Shown in pieces: positions 1-9,284 of a stretch of 64,000 bases of DNA (position 1 is its first letter; each line of letters opens with the position of its first letter). The notes below the pieces were generated by a model. That model was not told where the DNA came from, did not search any database, and saw nothing but the letters and a program-made list of their open reading frames with translations. The position numbers and the translations under genes are program-made. The DNA lies in contig AP021857.1 of the NCBI GenBank assembly GCA_017347485.1, positions 1,717,390 through 1,781,389 on the forward strand, given 5' to 3'. Origin of the DNA: Candidatus Desulfobacillus denitrificans (GTDB lineage: Bacteria; Pseudomonadota; Gammaproteobacteria; Burkholderiales; Rhodocyclaceae).

Positions 1-571
1 TTTCCGTGGTGCCCTCCTCGGCCCCTTTCTCGAGGCGTGTGCGGAACTTGTCTCGCTCCGGGGTCGAGTAGATCTGGTCAAGGAATTTGCCGAGCGTGGC
101 GCGGATCATGTCCTGCGGCAGCTTGGCGCGGTTCTCGGCCCAGTCCGTCTCCATGATGCCTGCATCGGGCAATTCGAGATTAACGATGAAACCCAGTTCC
201 TGCCAGAATTCCTTGATCGTGGGCCAGACCTTGTCCGGCGCACCCGCCACCACCAGCCAGCGCTGGCTGCCGGAGCGCTCCACGCGCATCTTGTCGATCT
301 GAGGTAACACCTCCTGCGCGGTGGATTCCTTCGTGCCGGCACGCTCGGAACTGTAAGCAGAGAAGGTGGCGGAACCGCGCGGGGAAATATCCGGAACGGC
401 GTATCGCTCATCGCGGTTTGGCGAAGTCAGGTCAGGGGGAACTTCCAGCGGCGGTAATTTCCCGGCCGACTTGTAGTCGATCTTCTTCGTCTCGATCGAC
501 ATGCTGGAGCACCCCGCCAGCATCATGCCGACAACCGCAAAAATAAACTGCTTGGACCACATGCGGATCAT
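1..571 (-). CDS. bamC: Outer membrane assembly lipoprotein BamC (C-terminus cut by window edge)
   Basis: Accessory lipoprotein of the BAM complex that inserts beta-barrel proteins into the outer membrane. The reverse-strand frame stays open to the window edge, so only about 190 N-terminal residues are visible. They show a short signal peptide ending in a lipobox (LAGC), a basic Lys-Lys stretch, the BamC-typical motif LEVPPDLT in the unstructured N-terminal region, and then the first helix-grip domain (RWLVVAGAPDKVWPTIKEFW). I chose the ATG at 571 because GAAAGG lies at SD distance; an in-frame ATG at 589 has no SD. It lies 26 bases after the dapA stop, as in the classical dapA-bamC pair, so the two are probably co-transcribed. 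Confidence 0.88.
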   Translation of the reverse strand, partial: MIRMWSKQFIFAVVGMMLAGCSSMSIETKKIDYKSAGKLPPLEVPPDLTSPNRDERYAVPDISPRGSATFSAYSSERAGTKESTAQEVLPQIDKMRVERSGSQRWLVVAGAPDKVWPTIKEFWQELGFIVNLELPDAGIMETDWAENRAKLPQDMIRATLGKFLDQIYSTPERDKFRTRLEKGAEEGTTE

Positions 572-597
572 GCCCCGCCTTTCGTTCATGTCGCGTT

Positions 598-1476
598 TCA
601 AACGGCAACCCCTGCTTCCCGCATGGCCAGCAGCACGCGCTCGTGATGCTCCGGCGACAAGGGCGTTAGAGGCAGGCGGATTCCCTCTTCCATCAGCCCC
701 ATGCGGCTGACGGCCCATTTGACCGGAATCGGATTGGCCTCGACGAAGAGATGCCGGTGCAAGCCGAGCAGGCGGGAATTGATGGCACGCGCCCTGACAA
801 CATCGCCGGTGAGCGCGGCGGCGCACATTTCACGCATCAGCTTCGGTGCCACATTGGCGGTCACCGAGATCGTGCCGTGGCCGCCCAACAGGATGAACGC
901 CAGCGCACTGGCGTCGTCGCCACTATAAAGGGCAAACCCCTGCGGTGCCCGCTTAATGAGGTCCGTGCCGCGCTCAAGATTGCCGGTCGCGTCCTTGATG
1001 CCGACGATGCCGGGCACCAGGGCCAGCCGCAGCGTCGTGTCGTTGCTCATGTCGGCGACCGTCCGTCCGGGCACGTTGTAGAGGATCATCGGCAGGTCCA
1101 CCGCCTCGGCAATCGCCTTGAAGTGCCGGTAGAGACCTTCCTGGGTCGGCTTGTTGTAATAGGGCACGACATTGAGCGAGGCGGCTGCGCCGGCTTTCTT
1201 GGCATAGGCGGTCAGCTCGATCGCCTCGGAGGTCGAATTGCCCCCCGTACCCGCAATGACCGGAATGCGGCCGGCGGCGTATTCGACGGCGGCACGAATC
1301 AGCTCGCAATGTTCCCCGACATCGACGGTCGGCGATTCACCTGTCGTTCCGACAATGACTATGCCGTCGGTCCCCTCAGCCACATGAAAATCCACCAGGG
1401 ATTTGAGGTGCGGGAAATCGAGACTGTTATCCGCCCGCATGGGGGTCACGATAGCGACAATCGAGCCTTGGATCAT
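598..1476 (-). CDS. dapA: 4-hydroxy-tetrahydrodipicolinate synthase
   Basis: Cytoplasmic aldolase that condenses pyruvate with aspartate semialdehyde at the entry of the lysine/diaminopimelate branch. It has 292 residues, the normal size. The TIM-barrel landmarks fall exactly at the standard positions: Thr44-Thr45 in the GTTGE motif, Tyr133 in ILYNVPGRT, and Schiff-base Lys161 in GIKDATGN. It is followed by bamC on the same strand. No convincing promoter or strong SD was found in the AT-richer stretch upstream (1477-1592), which otherwise holds nothing recognisable. Confidence 0.97.
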   Translation of the reverse strand: MIQGSIVAIVTPMRADNSLDFPHLKSLVDFHVAEGTDGIVIVGTTGESPTVDVGEHCELIRAAVEYAAGRIPVIAGTGGNSTSEAIELTAYAKKAGAAASLNVVPYYNKPTQEGLYRHFKAIAEAVDLPMILYNVPGRTVADMSNDTTLRLALVPGIVGIKDATGNLERGTDLIKRAPQGFALYSGDDASALAFILLGGHGTISVTANVAPKLMREMCAAALTGDVVRARAINSRLLGLHRHLFVEANPIPVKWAVSRMGLMEEGIRLPLTPLSPEHHERVLLAMREAGVAV

Positions 1477-1592
1477 GGCTTTACGCGTGAATGAACAAAC
1501 TGTTTATTTTACTCGATGATGTGTGCTTAAGGAAACAAATGAGCGAGGGGCGTAAGGTTGACACCGAGGCGACGTACCGGTTCCCCAGCCGG

Positions 1593-2516
1593 TTACAGGT
1601 CGGCCAGCACCTTGATATGGGACGCCACGCTGCGCCCGAGGGCGGACAAGGCATAGCCGCCTTCCAGCATCGAGACGATGCGGTCCTGCGCCGAGGCAGC
1701 AGCGATCTCCTTGAGTTGGCGAGTCACCCAGACGTAGTCGGATTCGACGAGACCGAGGGAAGCCATGTCATCCTCGTAATGGGCGTCGAATCCGGCGGAT
1801 ATGAAAACCGCTTGCGGCGCAAAGCGGCGCAATGCCGGCAGACAAACGTCCGCGACGGCTTCCCGGAAACCGTCACTGCGCGTGCCGGCGGGCACGGGCA
1901 CATTCACCATGTTCGCCGCAGGCGCATCCGTTCCGCTGTAGGGATAGAATGGATGCTGGAAGGTGCCGACCATCAGCACCCGGGGGTCATTGGCAAAGAT
2001 GTTCTCCGTGCCGTTGCCATGATGGACATCGAAGTCCACGACTGCCACGCGCTCGAGCCCGTGCCTCGCCATTGCATGAGTTGCCGCAATCGCAATATTG
2101 TTGAAAAAACAAAACCCCATCGCCCGGGCACGCTCGGCATGGTGCCCGGGAGGGCGCACGCTGCAAAAGGCGTTCTCCGCCTTGCCGTCCATGACCAGAT
2201 CCACCGCCAGAATGCCTGCCCCCGCCGCGCGCAACGCGGCCTGCCACGTACCCGTGCTCATGGCCGTATCCGGATCGAGATGCACGATGCCGCTTTCCGG
2301 CGCACTTTCGGCTATGCCGCGCACATAATCCTCAGGATGGACGCGGGTAATCTGCTCGAAAGTCGCCAAGGGAGCATCGTAAAAGGAAAGATACAGATCC
2401 AGGCCGGCTGCGATCAGGCGGTCGCTGATGGCGGACAGCCGCTCCGGACATTCCGGATGATGGGCACCCATGTCGTGCAGCAAGCAATCGCGATGCGTGA
2501 TGAAGGCGGTGGTCAT
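1593..2516 (-). CDS. Histone deacetylase family protein (acetylpolyamine/acetyl-lysine hydrolase-like)
   Basis: Zinc amidohydrolase of the bacterial HDAC/AcuC/APAH superfamily, 307 residues. The charge-relay His-His is in RPPGHHAERA, the metal ligands are in VDFDVHHGNG and AGFDAHYEDD, and the catalytic-Tyr-like motif is LEGGYAL. The reverse frame stays open further upstream, but the ATG at 2516 gives the family N-terminus (TAFITHRDCLLHDMG). The real substrate cannot be read from sequence; class II bacterial homologues act on acetylated small amines or acetyl-lysine. It is divergent from the MoxR operon, with 87 bases between the starts. Confidence 0.88.
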   Translation of the reverse strand: MTTAFITHRDCLLHDMGAHHPECPERLSAISDRLIAAGLDLYLSFYDAPLATFEQITRVHPEDYVRGIAESAPESGIVHLDPDTAMSTGTWQAALRAAGAGILAVDLVMDGKAENAFCSVRPPGHHAERARAMGFCFFNNIAIAATHAMARHGLERVAVVDFDVHHGNGTENIFANDPRVLMVGTFQHPFYPYSGTDAPAANMVNVPVPAGTRSDGFREAVADVCLPALRRFAPQAVFISAGFDAHYEDDMASLGLVESDYVWVTRQLKEIAAASAQDRIVSMLEGGYALSALGRSVASHIKVLADL

Positions 2517-2541
2517 TGGGGTTCCCGGTCCCCATCGGTCA

Positions 2542-2571
2542 ATGACATGATCGTCGCGGCGGAAATACAAT
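2542..2571 (+). promoter_or_regulatory. Candidate sigma-70 promoter for the moxR-DUF58-tgpA-mltB operon
   Basis: ATGACA (2542-2547) and TACAAT (2566-2571) are separated by 18 bases, one mismatch each from the -35 and -10 consensus. Transcription would start near 2578, just ahead of the MoxR coding region, which limits how far upstream that gene can begin. Confidence 0.4.
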
Positions 2572-2603
2572 AGAATGCTTCCAATGTTTTCATTATCTCC
2601 CGA

Positions 2604-3560
2604 TTGCACCATTCGCCTCAAGTCTCCAGACGCATCCCCGTGCCGATTTCTCAGATAGACGAAACCATCCAGCAGGCCGGGCGCATCGTGCTCGGCAAGG
2701 AACGCCAGATCCGGCTGGCCCTCGCATGCCTGCTCGCCCGCGGGCATCTGCTCATCGAAGACCTGCCTGGCGTGGGAAAGACCATCCTGGCCCATGTGCT
2801 GGCCAAGCTCCTCGGCCTGAACTTTCATCGCATCCAGTGCACGGCCGACATGCTGCCGGCCGACATCATCGGTGTGTCGATCTATGACCGCAACACGGGC
2901 GCATTCCAGTTCCACCCGGGCCCGATCTTCGCGCAGATCATCCTCGTCGACGAAATCAACCGTGCCACGCCGAAGTCCCAGAGTGCGCTGCTGGAAGCCA
3001 TGGAGGAGCAGCAGGTTACCTGCGAAGGTGAAACGCGTCCTCTGCCCGAGCCCTTCTTCGTGATCGCCACGCAGAACCCCTACCACCAGATCGGCACCTT
3101 CCCGCTGCCGGAATCGCAACTCGACCGCTTCCTGATGCGCATCGAAATGGGCTATCCGGATCAGGCCGCAGAACGCGAACTGCTGGCCGGTGCGGACCGG
3201 CGTGACATGGTCGCCGCCCTGAATCCCTGCATGGAGCCGGGGGAGCTGATCGAGCTGCAGAGGTCAGTGCGCGAGGTGCATGTATCGGAGGCCCTCATTT
3301 CCTACGTCCAGGCCATTGTCGACCATACCCGCCGCTCGCCCGATTACGAAGTCGGCCTGAGTCCGCGCGCCGCCCTGGCCCTGCTGCGTGCGGCCCGCGC
3401 CTGGGCGCTCATCGACCACCGTGACCTGGTCATCCCGGAAGACATCCAGGCCGTCCTTCCCGCCGTGACCGGGCACCGGCTGAGATCCGCCAGCGGCATG
3501 ACGGCAGGTTCAGCAACCAGCCTGGCAACGGCACTGGTGGGCGCCGTACCCATCCCATAG
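2604..3560 (+). CDS. MoxR-family AAA+ ATPase
   Basis: AAA+ chaperone-like ATPase of the MoxR type, thought to act on von Willebrand-domain or DUF58 partners in the cell envelope. Walker A is DLPGVGKTIL, Walker B is IILVDEINRA, the sensor-1 region is IATQNPYHQIG, and an arginine-rich lid follows (SPRAALALLRAARAW). The start is uncertain: no ATG is in frame, and the options are TTG at 2604 or GTG at 2640, neither with a clear SD; the shorter form begins VPISQIDETIQQAG. It is followed after 7 bases by the DUF58 gene, the standard MoxR-DUF58-transglutaminase cluster. Confidence 0.9.
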   Translation: MHHSPQVSRRIPVPISQIDETIQQAGRIVLGKERQIRLALACLLARGHLLIEDLPGVGKTILAHVLAKLLGLNFHRIQCTADMLPADIIGVSIYDRNTGAFQFHPGPIFAQIILVDEINRATPKSQSALLEAMEEQQVTCEGETRPLPEPFFVIATQNPYHQIGTFPLPESQLDRFLMRIEMGYPDQAAERELLAGADRRDMVAALNPCMEPGELIELQRSVREVHVSEALISYVQAIVDHTRRSPDYEVGLSPRAALALLRAARAWALIDHRDLVIPEDIQAVLPAVTGHRLRSASGMTAGSATSLATALVGAVPIP

Positions 3561-3567
3561 TCGCCGC

Positions 3568-4524
3568 ATGCAGGCAGTCGCGTCTTTCCAGCGCTGGCTG
3601 TTCCGTCTCTACGGTCCGGAAGCGGCACCGATCGTCCTGCGCCAGCGCCGCATCTATGTCCTGCCGACCGGGGCGGGCCTGGCCTATGCGGTCGCGCTCG
3701 GCTTCATGCTCATCGGAGCGATCAACTACAACCTCAGCCTCGGCTATGCCCTGGTGTTCCTCCTCGCCGGGCTCGGGCTGGTGACGCTGCTGCATACCTT
3801 CCGCAATCTCGTGCAGTTGGAAATCTCGCCGGGGCGGACCGAGCCGGTGTTCGCAGGGGATGCTGCCCATTTCGGCCTGTGCCTCCTCAACCGCCGGCCG
3901 ACCGGGCGACCCGCCATCTCGCTGCGCCTCGCCGGTGGCGACTGGATCAGCGCCGATCTGGCAGCCGATGCGACGACCGCCATCAGCCTGCCGCTGCCCG
4001 CTCCCCGCCGCGGCTGGCTTCGTTGCGGCCGGCTCACGCTGGAAACGCGCTATCCGCTCTGCCTGGTGCGCGCCTGGAGCTACGTCGAGCCGGACATGGT
4101 CTGCCTCGTCTATCCGCGCCCGGAGGTTGCGGCCCCGCCCCTGCCGGCGTCAGCAACGGGTGAACTGGGAGGACGGCTCGGTGGCATAGGGACCGAGGAC
4201 TTCTCCGGCTTGCGCCCCCATCAGCCGGCCGACTCCCCCCGCCATGTGGCCTGGAAGGCAGTGGCGCGTGAGCAGCCCCTGCTGAGCAAGCAATTTGCGG
4301 GCGCCAGCAGCGCCGATATCTGGCTCGACTGGAACGACCTGCCGCCGGACATGCAGGCAGAGGCGCGGCTGTCCCGACTCACGCGGTGGGTACTCGATGC
4401 GCATGCCCAGGGCCTGGCCTGGGGTCTCAGCCTGCCCGGCAGGCGCCTCCCCTCAGGTCACGGTCCCACGCATTTCCAGGATTGCCTGGAAGCCCTGGCC
4501 CTTCATGGCAACCCAGCGCCCTGA
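3568..4524 (+). CDS. DUF58 domain protein
   Basis: 318-residue membrane-anchored protein of the DUF58 family, found almost always with MoxR ATPases and TgpA-type transglutaminases. Two adjacent hydrophobic segments near residues 30-75 (AYAVALGFMLIGAINYNLSL, then YALVFLLAGLGLVTLL) form a hairpin in the membrane. The C-terminal half carries the DUF58 signature around GTEDFSGLRPHQPADSPRHV and WKAVAREQPLLSKQF. The last 20 bases overlap the start of the transglutaminase gene, implying translational coupling. Biochemical function of the family is not settled. Confidence 0.88.
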   Translation: MQAVASFQRWLFRLYGPEAAPIVLRQRRIYVLPTGAGLAYAVALGFMLIGAINYNLSLGYALVFLLAGLGLVTLLHTFRNLVQLEISPGRTEPVFAGDAAHFGLCLLNRRPTGRPAISLRLAGGDWISADLAADATTAISLPLPAPRRGWLRCGRLTLETRYPLCLVRAWSYVEPDMVCLVYPRPEVAAPPLPASATGELGGRLGGIGTEDFSGLRPHQPADSPRHVAWKAVAREQPLLSKQFAGASSADIWLDWNDLPPDMQAEARLSRLTRWVLDAHAQGLAWGLSLPGRRLPSGHGPTHFQDCLEALALHGNPAP

Positions 4525-6469
4525 CAGCCCGTTGCTTGCCCGCTCGCAGGAACTGTGGCTGCTGGCCTGTTCCGTCCTCACCCTGGTGCCCGGCGTCGAG
4601 CACATTCCGCACTGGCTCACCGCTGCTGCCGGCCTAGCACTCGCCTGGCGGGCGGCAATCTGGTGGCGTCGCGCCTCCTTGCCGCCGCGCTGGCTGCTGA
4701 CTTTCCTCGTTTTCAGCGGCTCGCTGGGCGTCTTCCTCACCTACCGGCAGTTCTTCGGCAAGGATCCGGGCGTCGCCCTGCTGATTCTCTTCCTCGTCCT
4801 CAAACTGCTCGAGATGCGTCGGCTGCGCGACGGGCTGGCCGTCATCTTTCTGTGCTATTTCCTGCTCCTGACCCATTTTCTGGATGCGCAGGGCCTCGAT
4901 GTCGCCGGCTTTACCCTGGCAGCCCTGCTTGGCATCACCGCGGCCCTGTCCGGCCTTGCCCATGCCGGACGTCCCGTCCTGGCGCATCTTCGTCTGTCGG
5001 CGCTCATGTTGGCGCAGGCAACCCCTTTCATGCTTCTCCTGTTTCTGCTGTTCCCGCGCGTCCAAGGGCCTCTTTGGGGCATGCCCGCGGACGCTTACAG
5101 CGGGATGAGCGGCCTTTCGGACACCATGTCGCCGGGTTCCATCAGCCAACTGAGCCTGTCCGGCGAGATCGCCTTCCGGGCGCACTTCGAAGGGGATATC
5201 CCGCCGAAACATCAGTTGTACTGGCGCGGCCCGGTGTTGCGCCTGTTCGATGGCCGCGCCTGGCGCGCCGGCGCGCAAACCGAAAAAGTCAGTCTCCCCG
5301 ATACGGCGGCGGGAACGCGCGTCCGCTACGCGGTGACCCTCGAACCGCACAACAAGCCCTGGCTTTTCGCCTTGGAGGTGCCCTCGTCGGCGCCGCCGGC
5401 TGCCATCGTTTCGCGCGAATTCCAGGTCCTGTCGAAACTGCCCGTACGCAATCGCTTGCGCTATGAAATGCAGGCCCTGCCGGATTTCGTGCCGGGTGCC
5501 GAGGAAAGCCAGGCTTCCCTGCACGGCTATCTCGGACTGCCTGCCAACAATCCGCGCACCCGCGCACTCGTCGGGCAATGGAGGCGCGAAGCGGCGACGG
5601 ACGAAGCCGTCGTCCGTCGCATGCTCGATTTTTTTCGCGCTGAAAACTTTTTCTACACGCTGACCCCTCCGCTGCTCGGAGACAACAGCATCGACCAGTT
5701 CCTCTTCGAAACACGGCGCGGCTTCTGCGAGCACTATGCCTCGGCCTTCGTCTTCGCCATGCGGGCGGCGGAAATCCCGGCGCGCGTGGTCACCGGCTAT
5801 CAGGGCGGCGAGCGCAATCCGGTTGACGGCTATTTGATCGTGCGCCAGTCCGATGCGCACGCCTGGGCGGAGGTCTGGCTGGAGGGCCGGGGCTGGCTGC
5901 GGGTCGATCCGACGGCTGCGGTCGCCCCCAGCCGGATCGAAGCCGGACTGGCTGCCGCCGTCCCAGCCGGGGAACCCCTGCCGTTCATCGTCCGGGCCGA
6001 TCTGTCCTGGCTGCGGCAAATCCGCTTTCGCTGGGAAGCCGTCACCAACACCTGGAACCAGTGGGTGCTGGGGTACACCCCGGAACGGCAACGCGAATTT
6101 CTCTCTCGACTGGGCATGCGCGAGCCGGATTGGCGGAAGATGACAGCGGTCATGGCCGCCTTGTGCGGGTTGTTGCTGCTGGGGTTGACCGCCTGGATGC
6201 TGCACAACCGGACACGTCTCGATCCGATTGTCCGCGCCTGGAACCGGCTGAGCCGCAAGCTCTCGCGCATCGGTTTGGCGCGCAAGGCATGGGAAGGACC
6301 GGCCGACTACGCGCGGCGCGTCACGCTTGCCCGGCCCGAACTGGCGCAACCCCTGTTGGCCATCGCCACGCTTTATATCGATCTGCGTTATGGCAGACTG
6401 GGCGGCAAGCAGCCCATTCAGAAATTGCGCAGACTGATCGCGGACCTGAACATTACCGCCAAACGATGA
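4505..6469 (+). CDS. tgpA: TgpA-type membrane transglutaminase (DUF3488-transglutaminase-DUF4129)
   Basis: Inner-membrane protein with a periplasmic transglutaminase-like domain; Pseudomonas TgpA is the described relative and is linked to envelope integrity. 654 residues from ATG 4505, which overlaps the DUF58 gene. About six membrane segments occupy residues 15-190 (DUF3488). The papain-like core has catalytic Cys408 (RRGFCEHYASAF), His452 (SDAHAWAEVW) and Asp468 (LRVDPTAAV). A further membrane helix near 555-580 precedes a cytoplasmic DUF4129-like tail. One copy of the dispersed AAAGTCAGTC word lies inside it (5285-5294). ATGA overlap with mltB places both in one operon. Confidence 0.9.
   Translation: MATQRPDSPLLARSQELWLLACSVLTLVPGVEHIPHWLTAAAGLALAWRAAIWWRRASLPPRWLLTFLVFSGSLGVFLTYRQFFGKDPGVALLILFLVLKLLEMRRLRDGLAVIFLCYFLLLTHFLDAQGLDVAGFTLAALLGITAALSGLAHAGRPVLAHLRLSALMLAQATPFMLLLFLLFPRVQGPLWGMPADAYSGMSGLSDTMSPGSISQLSLSGEIAFRAHFEGDIPPKHQLYWRGPVLRLFDGRAWRAGAQTEKVSLPDTAAGTRVRYAVTLEPHNKPWLFALEVPSSAPPAAIVSREFQVLSKLPVRNRLRYEMQALPDFVPGAEESQASLHGYLGLPANNPRTRALVGQWRREAATDEAVVRRMLDFFRAENFFYTLTPPLLGDNSIDQFLFETRRGFCEHYASAFVFAMRAAEIPARVVTGYQGGERNPVDGYLIVRQSDAHAWAEVWLEGRGWLRVDPTAAVAPSRIEAGLAAAVPAGEPLPFIVRADLSWLRQIRFRWEAVTNTWNQWVLGYTPERQREFLSRLGMREPDWRKMTAVMAALCGLLLLGLTAWMLHNRTRLDPIVRAWNRLSRKLSRIGLARKAWEGPADYARRVTLARPELAQPLLAIATLYIDLRYGRLGGKQPIQKLRRLIADLNITAKR
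5285..5294 (+). repeat. AAAGTCAGTC word, copy 1 (inside tgpA)
   Basis: Exact copy of the dispersed 10-mer, read Lys-Val-Ser in the tgpA frame. Confidence 0.75.
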
Positions 6470-7473
6470 ACCGGAAGCTGGCCATTCCCTTTTTATGCAT
6501 TCTCGCCTGGGCGGCGCCCGTCATCGCCGGCGCGACCGGCTTTGCCCAACGCGAGGAAGTCCGGGCATTCATCGAGGAGATGCACGACAGGCATGGTTTC
6601 GACCGGGTTCGGCTGGTCCGCTTTTTCAGTCAGGTGCAGCCCCAGCCCAAGGCCATCAGGGCCATCGCCCCGCCCAAGGAGCCCACGGCACGCTCCTGGC
6701 AGCGCTACCGGACGCGTTTCGTCGAGCCCGTTCGTATCGAAGGGGGCCTGCGTTTCTGGGAAGAAAACCGCCAGACGCTGGAAGCCGTGCAACGCGCCTA
6801 TGGGGTGCCCGTCGAGATCATCGTCGCCATCATCGGCATCGAAACGATCTACGGACGGCATATAGGCAAATTTCCAACTCTGGCAACCTTGGCCACACTG
6901 GCCTTCGACTATCCGCCGCGGTCGGACCTGTTCCGCGGCGAACTGGAAGCACTGCTGTTGCTGGCGCGCGAGTCCCGACGCAGCCCGCTCGATTACACGG
7001 GATCCTATGCCGGCGCGCTCGGCATGCCGCAGTTCCTGCCCAGCAGCATTCGTTACTGGGCGGTTGATTTCGATGGAGACGGCCGGATAGACCTTGACAC
7101 GAGCAAGGCCGATGCCATCGCCAGCGTTGCGAATTTTCTCGCCAGCCACGGTTGGGAAACCGGTGGTCCCGTCGCCGCTCCCGCCAGCGTGATCGGCCAG
7201 CGTTACGGCGAGCTCCTCGATGCCGGCATCCTGCCGAGGCTGCTGCCGGCAGAAATGGCAGCCTATGGCGTCAGCTCAGCGCCCGATTCTCCGCAATTGC
7301 CCTGCGCGCTCATCGACCTGCCGACCCCCGAAGAAGCAACAGAATACTGGCTTGGCTACCGCAATTTTTACGTCATCACGCGCTACAACCGGTCAAGCTT
7401 TTATGCCATGACGGTTTATGCGCTGTCAGGTGCCTTGAAGGCGAAAAGGGAAGCCCAACTGGCCGCCAGATAG
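6466..7473 (+). CDS. mltB: Membrane-bound lytic murein transglycosylase B
   Basis: Periplasmic lytic transglycosylase (GH103) cleaving peptidoglycan glycan strands to 1,6-anhydromuropeptides. 335 residues with an N-terminal signal peptide (about residues 1-23) but no lipobox cysteine at the cleavage point, so it is probably secreted or soluble rather than lipid-anchored. Catalytic Glu126 sits in GIETIYG, and SYAGALGMPQFLPSSIRYWA and an EF-hand-like DFDGDGRIDLD loop follow, all typical of MltB. It starts in an ATGA overlap with tgpA, and its stop lies only three bases from the rpoS stop on the other strand, leaving no room for a dedicated terminator. Confidence 0.92.
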   Translation: MNRKLAIPFLCILAWAAPVIAGATGFAQREEVRAFIEEMHDRHGFDRVRLVRFFSQVQPQPKAIRAIAPPKEPTARSWQRYRTRFVEPVRIEGGLRFWEENRQTLEAVQRAYGVPVEIIVAIIGIETIYGRHIGKFPTLATLATLAFDYPPRSDLFRGELEALLLLARESRRSPLDYTGSYAGALGMPQFLPSSIRYWAVDFDGDGRIDLDTSKADAIASVANFLASHGWETGGPVAAPASVIGQRYGELLDAGILPRLLPAEMAAYGVSSAPDSPQLPCALIDLPTPEEATEYWLGYRNFYVITRYNRSSFYAMTVYALSGALKAKREAQLAAR

Positions 7474-7476
7474 ACG

Positions 7477-8388
7477 CTATAGCAGCACATCCTTCGAGAC
7501 GCCGCGCCGCTTGAGAATGCGACGTAACTGGGAGAGCGCCTCGATCTGAATCTGCCTGACCCGCTCCCGTGTCAGGGACAGCCGTTCAGCCAGTTCTTCG
7601 AGCGTCGCCACTTCGCAGCCGTTAAGGCCATAGCGGAACTCGATCACCTGGCGCTGCTTGTCGTTGAGCAAGCCGATCCACTCGTTCACCAGATGTTCCA
7701 CTTCGGCCGCGTGAATTTGCATCTCCGGCGTCTCCGCGGAATCGTCCGCCAGCGACTCGCCGATGGACAGGCTCGGGTCGATCTCCAGCGGCGCGTCGAG
7801 CGAGGCGACATGCTCGTTGAGAGCCAGTACCTGGCGCACCACCTCGACCGGCTTGTCGAGCAATTGGGCGATCTCCTCCACCCCAGTTTCGCGGGCACTG
7901 GCCGACTCCAGGCGCCGCATGGCGCGCAGCACGGAGTTGAGTTCCTTGACGACATGTACCGGCAGACGGATGGTGCGGGACTGGTTCATGATGGCCCGCT
8001 CGATGTTTTGACGGATCCACCATGTGGCATAAGTCGAGAAACGGAAGCCCCGCTCCGGATCGAATTTATCCAGCGCATGGATCAAGCCGAGATTGCCTTC
8101 CTCGACCAGATCCAGCAGCGGCATGCCGCGGTTGAGGTAGTGCTTGGCGATATTCACCACCAGGCGCAGATTGTGTTCGATCATCTTCTGCCGCGCCGCC
8201 TCCTCTCCCCGGCGGGCGCGACGGGAATAGTCCAGTTCCTGCTCGGGCGTCAGCAGGGGGTTGGCACCGATTTCGTTGAGATAGATCTGGGTAACATCGT
8301 TGAGGTATTCCAGTTCGGCCGCCGGCGCTGGCTCTGGCGCCACCGGCTCCGGATGTTCTCCCTCCTCCTGCAAGGTCTCGTCTCGCAT
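7477..8388 (-). CDS. rpoS: RNA polymerase sigma factor RpoS
   Basis: Stationary-phase/general stress sigma factor, 303 residues. Region 1.2 is [20 protein letters not shown]; region 2.4 ([20 protein letters not shown]) recognises the -10 element. Regions 3 and 4 are intact, ending in the 4.2 helix [20 protein letters not shown]. The acidic Pro/Glu-rich N-terminus (residues 8-25) is longer than in enterics. It lies three bases after nlpD, as in Proteobacteria generally, where the main rpoS promoter usually sits inside nlpD. Confidence 0.97.
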   Translation of the reverse strand: MRDETLQEEGEHPEPVAPEPAPAAELEYLNDVTQIYLNEIGANPLLTPEQELDYSRRARRGEEAARQKMIEHNLRLVVNIAKHYLNRGMPLLDLVEEGNLGLIHALDKFDPERGFRFSTYATWWIRQNIERAIMNQSRTIRLPVHVVKELNSVLRAMRRLESASARETGVEEIAQLLDKPVEVVRQVLALNEHVASLDAPLEIDPSLSIGESLADDSAETPEMQIHAAEVEHLVNEWIGLLNDKQRQVIEFRYGLNGCEVATLEELAERLSLTRERVRQIQIEALSQLRRILKRRGVSKDVLL

Positions 8389-8391
8389 GGC

Positions 8392-9282
8392 CTATCGAGG
8401 CGGCAGCAGCTTGATGGGATCCAGCGGTTTGCCCTGATGACGGATTTCGAAATGGAGCTTTGCCTGGTCGGTATCGGAGTTCCCGAGTTCCGCGATCTTC
8501 TGTCCCTTGCCCACCTGCTGGCCTTCCTTCGCCAGCAGCTTGCTGTTGTGGGCATAAACGCTGGAAATACTGTTGGCATGCTGGACGATGAGCAGATTGC
8601 CGTAGCCGCGGATGCCGCTGCCGGCGTAAGTCACCTTGCCGGCTTCGGCCGCCTGCACCGGATCGCCGATGCGGCCCTCGATATCGATGCCCTTGTTCCC
8701 GCCCTCCACATAGCCTGCAATGATCTTGCCGCTGCTCGGCCAAGCCCATGACAATTCCCCACCGTTACCCGGCTCGGGCGGTTTTGGCTCGGTCTTGGCA
8801 GGGGCTGTCGGCAAAAAGGCCTCGCCCTGCTTTTGCGCCGCCGCCATCGCCTGTTCCGTATAAGGCTGCTTGCCGCCTTTCGGCTCTCGCTTGACGGTAT
8901 CCGTGCTGGATGGAGCGCTGGGCGTTAGCGGGCGCGACTCGACCTGGGACGGCCCTGTTATCGGCCTGACGACCGCAGTCCCCTCGGGCGGAGCCACCCG
9001 AAGCTGCTGTCCGACGCGGATCATGTTTGGATTGTCGATACTGTTCCAGGCGGCCACATCGCGATAGGATTGTCCATGCTCCAGTGCGATGCTGTAGAGC
9101 GTTTCGCCCCTTTTCACGGTATGGAATTCGCCTGGTTTGGCTTGGGTGGCCGCTGGTGGCGTCGGCTTGCCGGGAGCACCACCCCGCTCGACCACCGGTG
9201 CCGGAGACTTCGAAGCACAAGCAGCCAGCAAGCCGGCCACAATCACAGCCAGCAGGGGTGAAAAACGGACAGCATTCATCAT
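8392..9282 (-). CDS. nlpD: Murein hydrolase activator NlpD (LysM-M23 lipoprotein)
   Basis: Outer-membrane lipoprotein that activates amidases for daughter-cell separation. Signal peptide with lipobox LLAAC, LysM domain at about residues 53-96 (HTVKRGETLYSIALEHGQ), a Pro/Ala/Thr-rich linker, then a C-terminal M23/LytM domain. The M23 domain is degenerate, as expected for NlpD: the first zinc-ligand motif reads NKGIDIEG instead of HxGxD, while a residual His remains in LHFEIRHQG. It should therefore activate other hydrolases rather than cut murein itself. It lies between pcm (2-base gap) and rpoS. Confidence 0.94.
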   Translation of the reverse strand: MMNAVRFSPLLAVIVAGLLAACASKSPAPVVERGGAPGKPTPPAATQAKPGEFHTVKRGETLYSIALEHGQSYRDVAAWNSIDNPNMIRVGQQLRVAPPEGTAVVRPITGPSQVESRPLTPSAPSSTDTVKREPKGGKQPYTEQAMAAAQKQGEAFLPTAPAKTEPKPPEPGNGGELSWAWPSSGKIIAGYVEGGNKGIDIEGRIGDPVQAAEAGKVTYAGSGIRGYGNLLIVQHANSISSVYAHNSKLLAKEGQQVGKGQKIAELGNSDTDQAKLHFEIRHQGKPLDPIKLLPPR

Positions 9283-9284
9283 GC